A stretch of DNA of 64,000 nt from Methanobacterium_B sp963703015 (GCA_963703015.1 OY969779.1:124001-188000), one strand, 5' to 3'; positions 26,587 through 41,413 are shown, numbered from the stretch's first letter. The notes: a model not told the origin generated them from the letters alone. A program made the numbers and translations.

Positions 26587-26982
26587 TTAGCTGAATGTTA
26601 GTATCCCCAGTACACCATGGAGTACAGCAAAGCTAAATGCAATGATCACCAATGTTGGGTGCCAGATAAATTGAATGTTCAATCTTCTTTGATGGATACC
26701 AATACCAATCATAGAAGCTATAAGAAATGAGAGCAGTGCTAAAATACCTAAAATACCAACTAAAGGTTTGTGCAATGATAATCCAATAACAGTCATGGAT
26801 ATTAGAAGGATAAAAGAAATTACAACCATTGTTGGATGCCATTTAAATTTTAACCAACCTTTGTAGTAACTTAAACCGAATATTGCAGTTACAAAAAACG
26901 AAGTTAAAGTTAAAACACCCAAATAAAGTACAAAGGGCCTACCAAATATGGGATATAAACCTATACTTACCATATACATCAT
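26587..26982 (-). CDS. Four-helix membrane protein with internal duplication
   Basis: A 131-aa protein made of two similar halves, each a helix pair with a WHPT motif: KFKWHPTMVVISFILLISM (about 47-65) and IQFIWHPTLVIIAFSFAVL (about 103-121). Regularly placed His residues (WHPT, LHKP, GIHQR, LHGV) would lie near helix ends, as in small b-type cytochromes, so heme binding is possible but unproved. Several ATGs lie at the start with GGAGA just upstream; I keep the first. It is convergent with the HTH/membrane pair. Confidence 0.65.
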   Translation of the reverse strand: MMYMVSIGLYPIFGRPFVLYLGVLTLTSFFVTAIFGLSYYKGWLKFKWHPTMVVISFILLISMTVIGLSLHKPLVGILGILALLSFLIASMIGIGIHQRRLNIQFIWHPTLVIIAFSFAVLHGVLGILTFS

Positions 26983-27150
26983 TCTCCATTAATCTTAATT
27001 CATTAATAAGTTATTGATTTTCAAAAATTGATTCTAATCCTTAGTTTGTTATATAAATATTGAAACTGAAGACAGTTATAATTTTTTCAGGGAATTATAA
27101 CTGTAGATAAAGGATTTACTGCCCAATAGTAAGGGAGTTGGAAGAAAATA

Positions 27151-27237
27151 GTGTGTGCAAGATTAAATGAAGAAGATAATTTTAAGTTAATGAAATTTTA
27201 TGAGTTTACTCACACAAAACAATGTTTAGAACATTAA
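27151..27237 (+). other. Gap with a possible 28-residue ORF
   Basis: The 347-base gap 26983-27329 is AT-rich. Its only coding-like stretch is a frame starting at GTG 27151 (GGAAG upstream), reading MCARLNEEDNFKLMKFYEFT and ending CLEH. The frame stays open another 16 codons upstream without a start, so it may be a gene fragment. No family recognised. Confidence 0.2.
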
Positions 27238-27329
27238 AAATCAGAATTAAATCCAAAAAATTGATTAAAAATTAAAAAAAACTTCAGATTAAGTTACATA
27301 CCCAAAGAAAATACCCAATTAATTTTAAT

Positions 27330-27794
27330 TCATATTTTTTCAAATCTCTTCGCATTCCTCGCGGATAAAACAAGCTCCTTAATTTCAGATGAAAGTTGAT
27401 TATTCTGCCATGTTCTCTCTTTATCTACGGATCCATCGGCATTTTTCACGGCCTTAAGTGCGTACCATGCTGCAACCAGGGAATGATCAGCCATGTGGGC
27501 AGTTGCTACTGCGTGTCCAATGGATCTGGCCACCAAAGTTTGGGTCATATTTGAAGATTCATTTGCAGCCGCAATTACAGCGACTGAAGCTTTTCTTGCA
27601 TCCCCAACCGAAGCATTTCCTTCCTTCCAATCATTAGCAACAATCAATGCATTAAGAATCCTCTCATCAGTAGTTTCACCCAAGAGGGACAGTACATGTT
27701 GAGCCACATCACAGGCCCATTGCATGAGTTGGAGGTGCTGTTCCTTTTTAAGAGGTCCGCCTCGATGTTCTAAAACAAATCTTTTATCCCGCAT
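27330..27794 (-). CDS. Imm5-like putative immunity protein
   Basis: A 154-aa helical protein resembling the putative immunity protein family with an Imm-5-like fold. Features are MRDKRF at the start, GPLKKEQHLQLMQWACDVAQ, WKEGNASVGDARKASVAVIA and a late SIGHAVATAHMADHSLVAAW segment. Family members are thought to neutralise polymorphic toxins, but many archaeal copies are orphans. No toxin, secretion gene or repeat-rich ORF is adjacent here. GGAGAA precedes the ATG. The gene 47 bases downstream (27842) is a small membrane protein on the same strand and may be cotranscribed. Confidence 0.75.
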   Translation of the reverse strand: MRDKRFVLEHRGGPLKKEQHLQLMQWACDVAQHVLSLLGETTDERILNALIVANDWKEGNASVGDARKASVAVIAAANESSNMTQTLVARSIGHAVATAHMADHSLVAAWYALKAVKNADGSVDKERTWQNNQLSSEIKELVLSARNAKRFEKI

Positions 27795-27841
27795 ATTCTA
27801 TTCTCCAAGTACACTATCCCTCTTTGTTTAATGAATAAATT

Positions 27842-28267
27842 TCATTGGTTCATGGCTTTAATTACTTCCACAAGGGATGCTTTACGATATTTGAAGTATC
27901 CATAGAACCATCTGATTGACCAGATGAGATGAAATGCAGCCCACCACCAGATCCCTATGAATAGATAGACAATTACAGCTAAGAAAATATTTAATAATGC
28001 CACTAAGAGGAACATACTAGGATACTTAACAAAAAATGAAAAAACACCTATAAATTCCTGTATACTTGATGAAAAAATTATGGTTGGTGATACACCTATT
28101 AAAAACCATAACACCATGGCCACGAATCCTAAACCAATTCTTATAACAGCTCTACGGCGTGAAAATGTCCTTTGAATCTGACTGGAAGCTTCGCTATCCT
28201 CATTAAACTCTTTCTTGTAATCATCTAGTTTACCTTTGTCAGACTTATCCTTACCACCCGCAGCCAT
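27842..28267 (-). CDS. Small membrane protein of unknown function
   Basis: A 141-aa protein: charged N-terminal 45 residues (GGKDKSDKGKLDDYKKEF), then two or three helices (about 50-70 and 82-118, including FLVALLNIFLAVIVYLFIG) and an amphipathic Trp-rich end (WWWAAFHLIWSIRWFYGYF). I start at the ATG at 28267, with GGAGGA ahead; the frame reaches 28282. Family unknown. It is immediately upstream of the Imm5-like gene on the same strand, so the two may form an operon. Confidence 0.6.
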   Translation of the reverse strand: MAAGGKDKSDKGKLDDYKKEFNEDSEASSQIQRTFSRRRAVIRIGLGFVAMVLWFLIGVSPTIIFSSSIQEFIGVFSFFVKYPSMFLLVALLNIFLAVIVYLFIGIWWWAAFHLIWSIRWFYGYFKYRKASLVEVIKAMNQ

Positions 28268-28449
28268 ATAGGATTCCTCCAAGAACAGTATTTTTCAGTG
28301 TTTAATATATTTATTAAAAAAAGCAGTTATAATCTATGTTCAAATTGGGTTTAAGATCCTGGCCAAAAACATTAAACAACATTTTATTCAATAAATTTAT
28401 TATTTTTCAGACCCATATATAATAATAAGAAATTAATATGGAGGAAAAT

Positions 28450-28893
28450 ATGAAAAGTACCAACTCTAAATCCATAAAGGCACCTTTAACAAGTGCAATG
28501 CGCATACTGGCCGTATTATTTGGAATTGGATTTATTTTAGGATTTCTTTTAACTCCATTGGGAGTTGAGACCCGTTCACCTGAAATACGTACATTGTTGT
28601 TTGGAGTGTTCTTCATAGTAGTGGGATTGCTGATTCCACTTGCCGGGCTGGTTTTAATCTGGCTTCGAAAAACAAGGTTTGCCGGTGTTTTAGCTGTGAT
28701 AGGTGCAGCACTCATTTTCCTTGTGGCTCCTGCTGATCAGGCACTGTTCTTCTTTACTGTTTCCCCACCACCAGCCGTTACAATTGGTGAATTTATCTTG
28801 ATCTTCGTGGGCATAGGATACATGCTTTACGGACCAAAGGTCTATGGAGAAGGACAAATGCAGGACGAAAATATTCCAAACGAACCTGAATAA
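28450..28893 (+). CDS. Four-helix membrane protein of unknown function
   Basis: A 147-aa protein with about four helices (about 18-38, 53-76, 80-98, 108-128) and a short acidic tail ending PNEPE. A GGAGG sits five bases before the ATG at 28450; an in-frame ATG at 28438 overlaps that site and is less likely. It is divergent from the minus-strand 27842 gene, and no family is recognised. The position gives no functional clue. Confidence 0.6.
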   Translation: MKSTNSKSIKAPLTSAMRILAVLFGIGFILGFLLTPLGVETRSPEIRTLLFGVFFIVVGLLIPLAGLVLIWLRKTRFAGVLAVIGAALIFLVAPADQALFFFTVSPPPAVTIGEFILIFVGIGYMLYGPKVYGEGQMQDENIPNEPE

Positions 28894-28970
28894 ACAACAC
28901 ACAGTCAAACAGGTTAAAAATTGTAGAACTGTTAAGAAAAACTGAACTTTAGATAAGTATATGGGCAGGA

Positions 28971-29828
28971 TTATACTGTTTCTAAAACCTTGGATCCCCT
29001 GCCCATTGAACTTGAAATTAGCATCATCAAAATTATGCTTAACATGTAAACCACAATTATCATGGCCATAACATCATATTCTGAGCTGAAGTTGGTTACA
29101 GCCACCACAAATGCTGCAGATGAATTTCTTATGGCTGTTCCCATGCCCAGTACCGATCTTGTATTTTTAGAAGGACCTCCAAGGAGATATCCTATTATAA
29201 ATGCAGCTATTACAAATATTGAAGATGCAATAAGTGCACCTGTACCAAACACTGTTATAAAGTCCTGGTAGTTGAGTCCAAGGTAGAGAACCACGACTAT
29301 AAAGATGAATATGTTGGATAGCCTGTTGAAGATGGGTTGAATTTTTCCAGCTAACCTGTTTTGCTTCCACTTCAAAACTGTTCCAACCATGAGGGGCACA
29401 AATATCAGAACAATAAGGGAACCTGCAATGGAAATTGGATTTACTGATACACCGGGTATAAGTAGTGATAGTAGTAGTGGCATGTAGATCAGCGTCACTG
29501 TGGATAATATTAACATTAACCCCACTGCAAAGGCCATGTCTGCCTTCATAAATTGTACTATCTTTAGCATGAAGGGTGATCCAGCACCTGCAGCCATCAG
29601 AACCAAGCCAATGGCAAGTCCTTGTGGTAATGGAATTAACTGTAAAATGATGTAGGTCACAACTGGCAGAACTATGAAGTTGGCTGCCAAAGATTTTAGA
29701 ATAAGATTTTTATCCTTTAAAGGTTCGAAGAACTGTTTAGGCAGAAACTTCAAACCCATTGACAACATGGTTGACACAATATAAATTAAAACACTGACGC
29801 TTGCTAACTGTTGGAGTATAACTTCCAT
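28971..29828 (-). CDS. BASS-family (bile acid:Na+ symporter-like) transporter
   Basis: A 285-aa permease with nine or ten helices. Diagnostic segments of the SBF/BASS family are present: MLSMGLKFLPKQF near the start, LVLMAAGAGSPFMLKI (the crossover region of helix 4) and MGTAIRNSSAAFVVAVTNF (helix 9). Members carry organic anions, often with Na+; the substrate here is unknown. The ATG at 29828 has GGAGAG seven bases ahead; five more codons lie upstream. Single-gene context. Confidence 0.85.
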   Translation of the reverse strand: MEVILQQLASVSVLIYIVSTMLSMGLKFLPKQFFEPLKDKNLILKSLAANFIVLPVVTYIILQLIPLPQGLAIGLVLMAAGAGSPFMLKIVQFMKADMAFAVGLMLILSTVTLIYMPLLLSLLIPGVSVNPISIAGSLIVLIFVPLMVGTVLKWKQNRLAGKIQPIFNRLSNIFIFIVVVLYLGLNYQDFITVFGTGALIASSIFVIAAFIIGYLLGGPSKNTRSVLGMGTAIRNSSAAFVVAVTNFSSEYDVMAMIIVVYMLSIILMMLISSSMGRGSKVLETV

Positions 29829-30086
29829 TAAATATCTCTCCATAATGTAATATGAGTTATTATGGAAAATAGACTATGTAAACCTATCTGCAACTCTATA
29901 CACATGCTTGATTTTGAAAAAAATAAAAATAAAGTATTCCATACTTATTAAAAATCCTTCCACTTAATAAATTTACAATAATCTATTTTTACATCAGATT
30001 TATGGTTAAAAAAATAATTGAATTTCTAGATTCATTTTTTATATATTATCATTTTTTTATATATTAATTAATAATAATTGTTTATT

Positions 30087-30881
30087 ATGAAATACAGTTC
30101 TAAAAATACCATAGCTCGTATGATTGAGTCCAATACTAGTGAATTTTTCATGGAATTAGGACGTTTGAGTATGGACGAACTGTATGATTCATCTGAAATT
30201 AAATATATTTTCTCAAAAAATTTCAAAAGCCGAATTTTTATGGCAAACTTTGATGATAATAATTCAGTTAATATAATGGACAAAATTATCTCAAAGACAG
30301 AAGAGTTGGATATCTCTGCTCTTTGGTACGTTTCTCCCTTTTCTCAACCATCAAACCTTAAAAATCTTTTAAATGAATATGGTTTCCATTATATTAAGGA
30401 CTGGACAGGGATGGCTATAAAACTAAACTCTGTTAATGATAATTTTGAAATTCCCAAAGGAATGGTAATAAGGAAAGTATCCGACATTCATGAACTTGCT
30501 AGTTGGACAGATGTATTAACCAAAAGCTTTGATATCCAAGGAACTAGATCCGAAATGTATAAAAAATATTTCCTAAATTTAGGGATGGGAAATAATTTGA
30601 ATTTTCAATATTACCTCGGCTTACTGGAAGAAACACCAGTTGCTTCTGCTATTCTTTTCAAAGGAAAGGAAACAGCAGGCATATATTATGTTGGAACACC
30701 CCCTGAAGTACGAAGTAGAGGTATAGCTAAAGCTATGATCAATAGTCTCCTTACTGACGCAAAAACTGAAGGATACAAAATCTCTGTTTTACATGCAAGT
30801 GAAAAGGGTTATCCCCTCTATAAAAATATTGGATTTAAAAAATATTATAACATCAACATTTATAAAAAATCCAATTTTTAA
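30087..30881 (+). CDS. GNAT-family N-acetyltransferase
   Basis: A 264-aa protein. The C-terminal half is a GNAT domain: IYYVGTPPEVRSRGIAKAMI (motif A, acetyl-CoA pyrophosphate loop R-x-x-G-x-A) and SVLHASEKGYPLYKNIGFKK (motif B). The N-terminal 120 residues are a second, divergent domain, possibly a degenerate GNAT repeat. I use the ATG at 30087 (MKYSSKN); TTG at 30078 is an alternative. Substrate unknown. It is the last protein gene before the rRNA operon, on the opposite strand. Confidence 0.85.
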   Translation: MKYSSKNTIARMIESNTSEFFMELGRLSMDELYDSSEIKYIFSKNFKSRIFMANFDDNNSVNIMDKIISKTEELDISALWYVSPFSQPSNLKNLLNEYGFHYIKDWTGMAIKLNSVNDNFEIPKGMVIRKVSDIHELASWTDVLTKSFDIQGTRSEMYKKYFLNLGMGNNLNFQYYLGLLEETPVASAILFKGKETAGIYYVGTPPEVRSRGIAKAMINSLLTDAKTEGYKISVLHASEKGYPLYKNIGFKKYYNINIYKKSNF

Positions 30882-31043
30882 TTAATAAAAATGAGAAACT
30901 CTAGACTTCAATTTCATATTTTTAATAGAGTAATAATTGTAAAATAATAGGAAAATTAGACTCATAAATTCATAAAAATTGATAAATAGAATAAAAATAA
31001 ATGTGTGAAATGATCATATCTTGCAATGACCATTTTATAATAA

Positions 31044-31170
31044 GGATGGCCGGCAGCGTCAAAAGCTTCCCATAGCCACTAGGCCACAGTACAACACAAA
31101 ACGCAGGAAGACTTTACTTCTGGGATCGAAACGAGACCAGGTGTAACCCAACCGCTATGACCGCCGAACC
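31044..31170 (-). rRNA. rrf: 5S ribosomal RNA
   Basis: Minus-strand sequence beginning near GGTTCGGCGGTCATAGCGG, with the loop B/C segment CCTGGTCTCGTTTCGATCCC and AGAAGTAAAGTCTTCC, closing at CTGCCGGCC. The CGGCGG/CTGCCG ends pair as helix I. It follows the 23S gene by about 210 bases, as expected in the archaeal operon. The ends are uncertain by several bases. Confidence 0.9.
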
Positions 31171-31384
31171 AAAATAAAACATTACGAAACATTAAAATCT
31201 CGCAATGCATTATGAAAATTTTGGATACAAAGACATATCACATATAACAATACTATCCACGTATACTTTCACCCAATACTGAATACACCTAACTAAAATA
31301 ACTACTAGACCTCTACAAAGAAACATAAATCCATAGTGATTACGAAGCATAATACAAAATATAAAACCTGCTACCTTCGTAATG

Positions 31385-34350
<2,966 letters not shown>

Positions 34351-34622
34351 TTATAGCATGATTTCAAAGTATAGAAGTTCAATAAATCATTTACTGCTAA
34401 ACCACTATTTCAAAAAATTTCTAGATAAATTACTTTCACTATTCTAGTTAGTTAATGCCAGTAGGGTTACATATACACGGATAATCATTAACACAAAATA
34501 ATAGATCCAAAGGCAATCCCAAGGATTCCAATTAATTTGCATATATCCCTTCACCAGATATTACAACGAATACCCAGCTGCACCAAAAATATGATAAATA
34601 TATAATATAAATATAAAAGGGA

Positions 34623-34696
<74 letters not shown>

Positions 34697-34788
34697 ACAA
34701 ATACGAAGGTATGGTAGAACTGATTTTAGTGTTTGAATGGCACAAAGAATCACAAACTCCAAAAAAATCTTTCAATTTTTTTTTTGTA

Positions 34789-36738
<1,950 letters not shown>

Positions 36739-37245
36739 TCAACTGTTGATCTCTTGGAAAAATTTATCAGAGGTAACATCGATTGGTGCTTTTTTTATTA
36801 TGAGTGTATCAGCTATGGTATCAACATTTGATGTTTGATCAGGAATTAAAAGGATGAATAATACCCTTGTATCGTTTATATATACTTCTACTCCTGGATC
36901 TCCTTGATGTTTCTCAACCAGTGCATCGTAACCAGATATGGTAGTTTCCTTTGTGTCATGGTTGTTGATGGCACTTTTTAAACTGTTTTTCTCCATTGTT
37001 TTATTTGCTTCATTTGAAAAGATGGTGCCAATTACAATTTTATTTTTAGGATCTCCATAGTAAACTACTGCAGCTAATGATGTGTCGTTTGATTTATCCA
37101 CTATGGTAAAATCAGAAGAATAATTGAATTTTATAAACTGATTCTCAAAAACTTTATTCTTATCCATGGGAGTTACGGTGTGTGCAATGAGAATTATGAT
37201 CAAGACCAAGATCAACAGGATTCCCATGACATTGTATTTGTTCAT
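36739..37245 (-). CDS. Membrane-anchored single-domain PsbP-like protein
   Basis: A 168-aa protein: N-terminal helix (about 5-24), then one PsbP-like domain opening VFENQFIKFNYSSDFTIVDK, with VVYYGDPKNKIVIGTIFSNE and a closing TIADTLIIKK. It is related to each half of the tandem protein at 3637-4692. I use the second ATG (37245), after GAGG. It is probably cotranscribed with the 37285 gene, 39 bases upstream. Role unknown; surface-exposed. Confidence 0.72.
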   Translation of the reverse strand: MNKYNVMGILLILVLIIILIAHTVTPMDKNKVFENQFIKFNYSSDFTIVDKSNDTSLAAVVYYGDPKNKIVIGTIFSNEANKTMEKNSLKSAINNHDTKETTISGYDALVEKHQGDPGVEVYINDTRVLFILLIPDQTSNVDTIADTLIIKKAPIDVTSDKFFQEINS

Positions 37246-37284
37246 CAAATATCCTCTCTCAATTTGTGGATATAGATTAATTTA

Positions 37285-37815
37285 TTATTTGGAATAACTG
37301 GGCTGAATATCCCATTTGATGTAGGTTCCATTAATTTTACCCAGGTAAACTACTTGTGTTTCTTTATTGGTTTTAAGTGGAGCGTAGTCGTAGATTATTT
37401 TTATTTCTGTGGGGGTTGCATCCTTATTCATATGAGCCACAGTTGATACAGGATACGTTTTAGAATAATCTGAGATACTTTGGTTCCAGATCAAATTTTT
37501 AGAAATTACATTACCTGAAGAATCGTACCATACTGCTAACACCGCCCAATAAGTCATTCTCTCCTGTGTAAACACGCCAAAGGTTAAGTTCCAATTATCA
37601 TCAGAGGTTTGGGTAACGTTTCCATTGAGAATACCCATTGCATCAGATTCAGGAATATTATACTCATTTTTATAGTTATTTTGTGTATCTTGGAGATTTT
37701 TAACACCAAATGATGAACCAATTGGATATGCAATTTGATAGTTTGAATTGTAGAAAAGAATGCAAATTCCTAAGATAAAAATAAGGGTTAATCCGATAAC
37801 ATCTCTCTTCAACAT
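37285..37815 (-). CDS. Membrane-anchored surface protein of unknown function
   Basis: A 176-aa protein with one N-terminal helix (about 8-24) and a soluble domain with alternating strands (WNLTFGVFTQERMTYWAVLA, WYDSSGNVISKNLIW, EIKIIYDYAPL, QVVYLGKINGTYIKW). GGTGAA precedes the ATG. It is upstream of the PsbP-like gene in the same orientation. The pattern suggests an Ig-like fold; no family recognised. The 353-base gap 37816-38168 between it and the reductase holds A-runs and a possible 20-residue fragment (MICTGLEFITKYVIENFLTN, minus strand, ending about 38076). Confidence 0.6.
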   Translation of the reverse strand: MLKRDVIGLTLIFILGICILFYNSNYQIAYPIGSSFGVKNLQDTQNNYKNEYNIPESDAMGILNGNVTQTSDDNWNLTFGVFTQERMTYWAVLAVWYDSSGNVISKNLIWNQSISDYSKTYPVSTVAHMNKDATPTEIKIIYDYAPLKTNKETQVVYLGKINGTYIKWDIQPSYSK

Positions 37816-38168
37816 TAAAATTCACCAATACATCAAATTTTTATAATATTGTAAACAGTTTCAGGGCATAAATACTCAAATATACTAATCTGTTAAATTC
37901 AATCCAAGACTTCAATAATAAGTTCGAAATGAATCACATAATATTTATTTGGGAATATATGGAGTTTAACATTTACTATTTAGTTTCCATCATTTTATCT
38001 AATTTTTATATAAAAAAAAATAGAATAAAGGGTTTCTTAAAGAAATAAAAAGAATTAAAGGGAGTGGTAATCATCCACATCTTTAATTAGTTAGGAAATT
38101 TTCAATAACGTACTTTGTAATGAATTCTAAGCCGGTGCAGATCATTTGTCAATGCTCATTTCAACTCA

Positions 38169-39334
38169 TTAATTTGATCCGTACAATTCTTTGACCTTCT
38201 TCAGTTCCTTTATTATTTTAATGTCCTGTGTGCAGTGTTCTTCACAAATTCCACATTCAATACATTGAGATGCACGTTCATTTTCTAATACAAGGGCATC
38301 GTATGAAAATTGGTAACTGTCTTTTTCTTCTGGACTGCCGAATAGGTAGTAGTCATTATATTTTTGGAAGTTTTCAGGGATGTTAACTCCAGATGGGCAT
38401 GGTAGGCAGTATCCGCAGCTGGTACAGTTGATTTGTAGTTTGTTTTCAAAGATTGCTTTGGCCTGTTTTAATGTGTTAAGTTCCTCGTCACTTAAAGAAT
38501 TTGGATTGGCTTCTTCTGCTATTTTTAGGTTTTCTTCAAGCTCTTCCATGGTGTTCATTCCACTCAATACAACTGATACTTCGGGATGGTTCCATACCCA
38601 TCTTAATGCCCATTCAGCAGGGGATCGTTTCACTTCGTAGTTGTCAAAAAGTTCCTGTACTTTTTGTGGCATGTTATGTGCTAACTGTCCTCCCTTAAGG
38701 GTTCCATAACTGCGATTCCCATATTCTTATTGTAGGCATATTCCAGTCCTTCTTTTCCTGCCTGGTAATTTTCGTCCAAGTAGTTGTACTGAATTAAACA
38801 AAATGACCAGTCGTAGTGGTCAACCACTTCTTTGAAAAGTTCTATTCTGTGGTGAAATGAAAATCCTGCATATTTAATTCTACCATCAGATATTGCATCG
38901 TCTAAAAATTCATCAAATCCTAATTCTTTTATATTTTCCCAGTAATTTCTGTTTATACCATGAACCATGTAGAAGTCGATGTGATCTGTTTCAAGACGTT
39001 TTAGTTGTTCATTCAGGTATTTGTCCATGTCTTCTCTGGTTTTTAACATCCAGATTGGAAGTTTGGTGGCGAGTTTTACCTTTTCTCTGTACCCATCCCT
39101 CAAAACCTTTGCAACGAAGGGTTCGCTCGCTCCTGCCTGATCTAAACCAAAGCCATGGTAGGGATAGGCCGTGTCAATAACATTCACACCCTGATCAATT
39201 GAGTAGCGAACCATTTTTATGGCTTTCTCTTCATCAATATTTGATGGATCGCCACCCACTACAGGTAGCCTCATACAACCAAATCCTAAGACAGAAACCT
39301 TCTCATTAGTTTTTCCAAAATCTCGATATATCAT
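38169..39334 (-). pseudogene. Aldo/keto reductase with ferredoxin-type domain, broken by one frameshift
   Basis: The N-terminal frame (39334 to 38681) is an AKR barrel: MIYRDFGKTNEKVSVLGFG, with catalytic Asp/Tyr in VNVIDTAYPYHG and Lys in KLATKLP. It runs to GIAVMEPLR, then off-frame EDS and a stop. The next frame continues the family exactly after GGQLAHN-like codons: MPQKVQELFDNYEVKRSPAE, the C-terminal barrel and two CxxCxxCxxxCP ferredoxin-like motifs (CTSCGYCLPCP, CIECGICEEHC). Adding one G to the GGG at 38692-38694 joins them into one protein of about 388 aa. It is either a real pseudogene or a homopolymer sequencing error. Confidence 0.85.
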
Positions 39335-39555
39335 AAAAATTTACCCCTTAAATCAATGTAAACAACTTTTAAATTCAACAATCCTATTTTTAATCATATA
39401 ATTCCATGAATCTATTAAAACAGACTGAAACTAAAAATATATATTATTAAAGCCTTATTTGGGATATTAATTTCAATCTCCATTATATTAATTTAAATCA
39501 TTTATTTTTTTATTTATTTCGAATACAAAAAATTTAGAAAAAGTAGTATTTTGGT

Positions 39556-39780
39556 TTACTTTGGCATCTTCTTCCATGAGTCAGGATCCATATCCTTAAA
39601 TTTCTCTGTACATGGTACTCCGCCCAATCCCCAGTGGCTTTGTGGAACTTCGTGTATTATTACCTCAACAGCTTCTGCTGAAATTCCAACATCCACGAAA
39701 ACTTTAGTCAAGTTCTCAATTAAGTAATCTATCTTTGCTTGTTCAAAACCTTTCCAGACATTCACGTTTAATACTGGCAC
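39556..39780 (-). CDS. 4-oxalocrotonate tautomerase-family protein
   Basis: A 74-aa tautomerase. The family needs Pro directly after the initiator Met. The GTG at 39780 with GGTGAT five bases ahead gives M-PVLNVNVWKGF, placing Pro1 correctly; the longer ATG frame (39798) would bury it. Later features are EVIIHEVPQSHWGLGGVP, with the conserved segment following the second strand. It probably works as a small homo-oligomer on an unknown enol/keto substrate. It is divergent from the HxlR regulator. Confidence 0.87.
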   Translation of the reverse strand: MPVLNVNVWKGFEQAKIDYLIENLTKVFVDVGISAEAVEVIIHEVPQSHWGLGGVPCTEKFKDMDPDSWKKMPK

Positions 39781-39935
39781 ATTTATCACCACACACATGT
39801 TTTTAGAAGAGTTATTTATTAATGAACATAAACAAGATCATTAAGAAACAATTCATAATTTAAATGATCTTAAACTAACTTAAAGTAATTTTTCTAACCA
39901 TTGGGTAATCACCTATTGGTAAGTGGAGGGTGAAA

Positions 39936-40328
39936 ATGGGTAACAATCCATATTTAAACAAAATATACCAAACAATTGATGATACATTTGGCTATCTAAG
40001 GAAAAAATGGAATATTCAGATAATTAAAGGATTATTTTGTGACTGTAAACATTTCAAGGACTTTTTAGAACAACATCCAACTTTAAGCAGTAAAGTTCTG
40101 GCCGAAAGATTAAAGGAATTAGAAGAAGAGGGCATCATCGAAAAAAAATCTGTTAATTCAACCCAAACAGAGTACTGTCTCACAGAAAAGGGTCTGAGAT
40201 TGAATAAAATTATCTATGAAATGTTTGATTTTGCCTTGGATGAAGTTATGAAGGATGAAAAAAGTTCCAAACAGAAATCTGAATCCAGAGAATATCTGAA
40301 GAAGTGCCTGTTAACAGGAAAATCGTGA
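39936..40328 (+). CDS. HxlR-family winged-helix regulator
   Basis: A 130-aa regulator. Family features are the WNIQIIKGLFCDCKHFKDF start, LSSKVLAERLKELEEEGIIE as the recognition and wing region, and YCLTEKGLRLNKII. The CDC pair (about 33-35) could respond to redox or electrophiles, as in some HxlR proteins. GGAGG is six bases before the ATG at 39936; the earlier GTG abuts that site. It is divergent from the tautomerase gene, which it may control. Confidence 0.87.
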   Translation: MGNNPYLNKIYQTIDDTFGYLRKKWNIQIIKGLFCDCKHFKDFLEQHPTLSSKVLAERLKELEEEGIIEKKSVNSTQTEYCLTEKGLRLNKIIYEMFDFALDEVMKDEKSSKQKSESREYLKKCLLTGKS

Positions 40329-40508
40329 TTTAACAGTTTTAGTTTACTTAACTTACTTGAATTGTTAATTAATTAGGTTCATACTATGAATATTTCATAT
40401 CTGTCTAAATTTAACAGTTCTGGTTTGAATTCCATTTTAAAATGGTAAATATTCTACATATTTAAAATGTTTCTCATTAATTTGTAGGGTTACTACTTGA
40501 TAGGGTAG

Positions 40509-40790
40509 GTGAAAGAATTGGTTGATATTGTAATTATGGTATCCATTATTTCCAGCATAAGTTCAATTGTACTAGCAATATTTGCCATATTATTTTCCAT
40601 GAGGGTTGAAAATAGACTTAAGAATAATTTTTTAAGGTTAAAGGTTGTTATGGATAATAATCATGAACGAACTAAAGAAGTTCTGGCGAATATGGACCGT
40701 GAAGCAGATGAAATAAAAGCATCAGTATACGAATCTCAAGAAGAACTGAAAAAAGAACTCATAAAGATCATTGACGACTATGATACTTGA
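40509..40790 (+). CDS. Small membrane protein with a coiled-coil tail
   Basis: A 93-aa protein: one or two N-terminal hydrophobic stretches (about 4-30, IVIMVSIISSISSIVLAIFA) followed by a highly charged helical tail (DNNHERTKEVLANMDREADE, EELKKELIKII). It begins at a GTG after TAGGGTAG. The layout resembles single-pass scaffolds or cell-envelope organisers, but no family is recognised and neighbours give no hint. Confidence 0.55.
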   Translation: MKELVDIVIMVSIISSISSIVLAIFAILFSMRVENRLKNNFLRLKVVMDNNHERTKEVLANMDREADEIKASVYESQEELKKELIKIIDDYDT

Positions 40791-40943
40791 GTAAAATAAG
40801 AATAATACCATCAATATTATCTAAAAATATTTAAATCTAATCCATAGATTAGTAATTCTTAAAAAAAACCTTTATCAAACTTTTTTCTGAATCGTTAATT
40901 GTTTATTCTAAACTGAACAAAATAATATATTAGGTGATAAAAT

Positions 40944-41231
40944 ATGTTATTTGTAGCAGAGCACACCCACCCTGCCTCGGAATGTCCCATGTTATCATAT
41001 GCCGGGAAAGATATGATAAAGGAACTATTTTCTGAAGAAAATATAAACAAAGCAGGGATTGAACTTGTTGGGGCATATATGAGTTGTCCTGTAGATGAAA
41101 GTTCAGATCATAAGGGATATTTCATAATTGAAGCACCTGATAAAGAAACCATAGTGAAATTCTTTGGCCCTATGAAATTATTAGAGCTCAGAGAAGTAAA
41201 ACCCTTTAGTGAAATAGCAAAAACATTGTAA
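40944..41231 (+). CDS. Small DUF3303-like alpha/beta protein
   Basis: A 95-aa soluble protein with MLFVAEHTHPASECPM at the start and a ferredoxin-like alternation of strands and helices (GIELVGAYMSCPVDES, KGYFIIEAPDKETIVKFF). This is the dimeric alpha/beta-barrel style of DUF3303 and similar families. The HTHP segment and two Cys could bind metal. AGGTGAT precedes the ATG. Function unknown; stand-alone. Confidence 0.6.
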   Translation: MLFVAEHTHPASECPMLSYAGKDMIKELFSEENINKAGIELVGAYMSCPVDESSDHKGYFIIEAPDKETIVKFFGPMKLLELREVKPFSEIAKTL

Positions 41232-41413
41232 ATAAAATTCATTCTTTTTTTTTTTAATACCATTACTTTCAGTGAGCAACCTGTAACCCTCCAATCAAAG
41301 AATTAGAAGATTAAAATGGATATTGAATTAAATAATTTAAGTATCAAATATTTATTTTAGAATTGCATTGTTTAAGATCAAATAAATAGAATTTTCATTT
41401 AATTAATAATATC

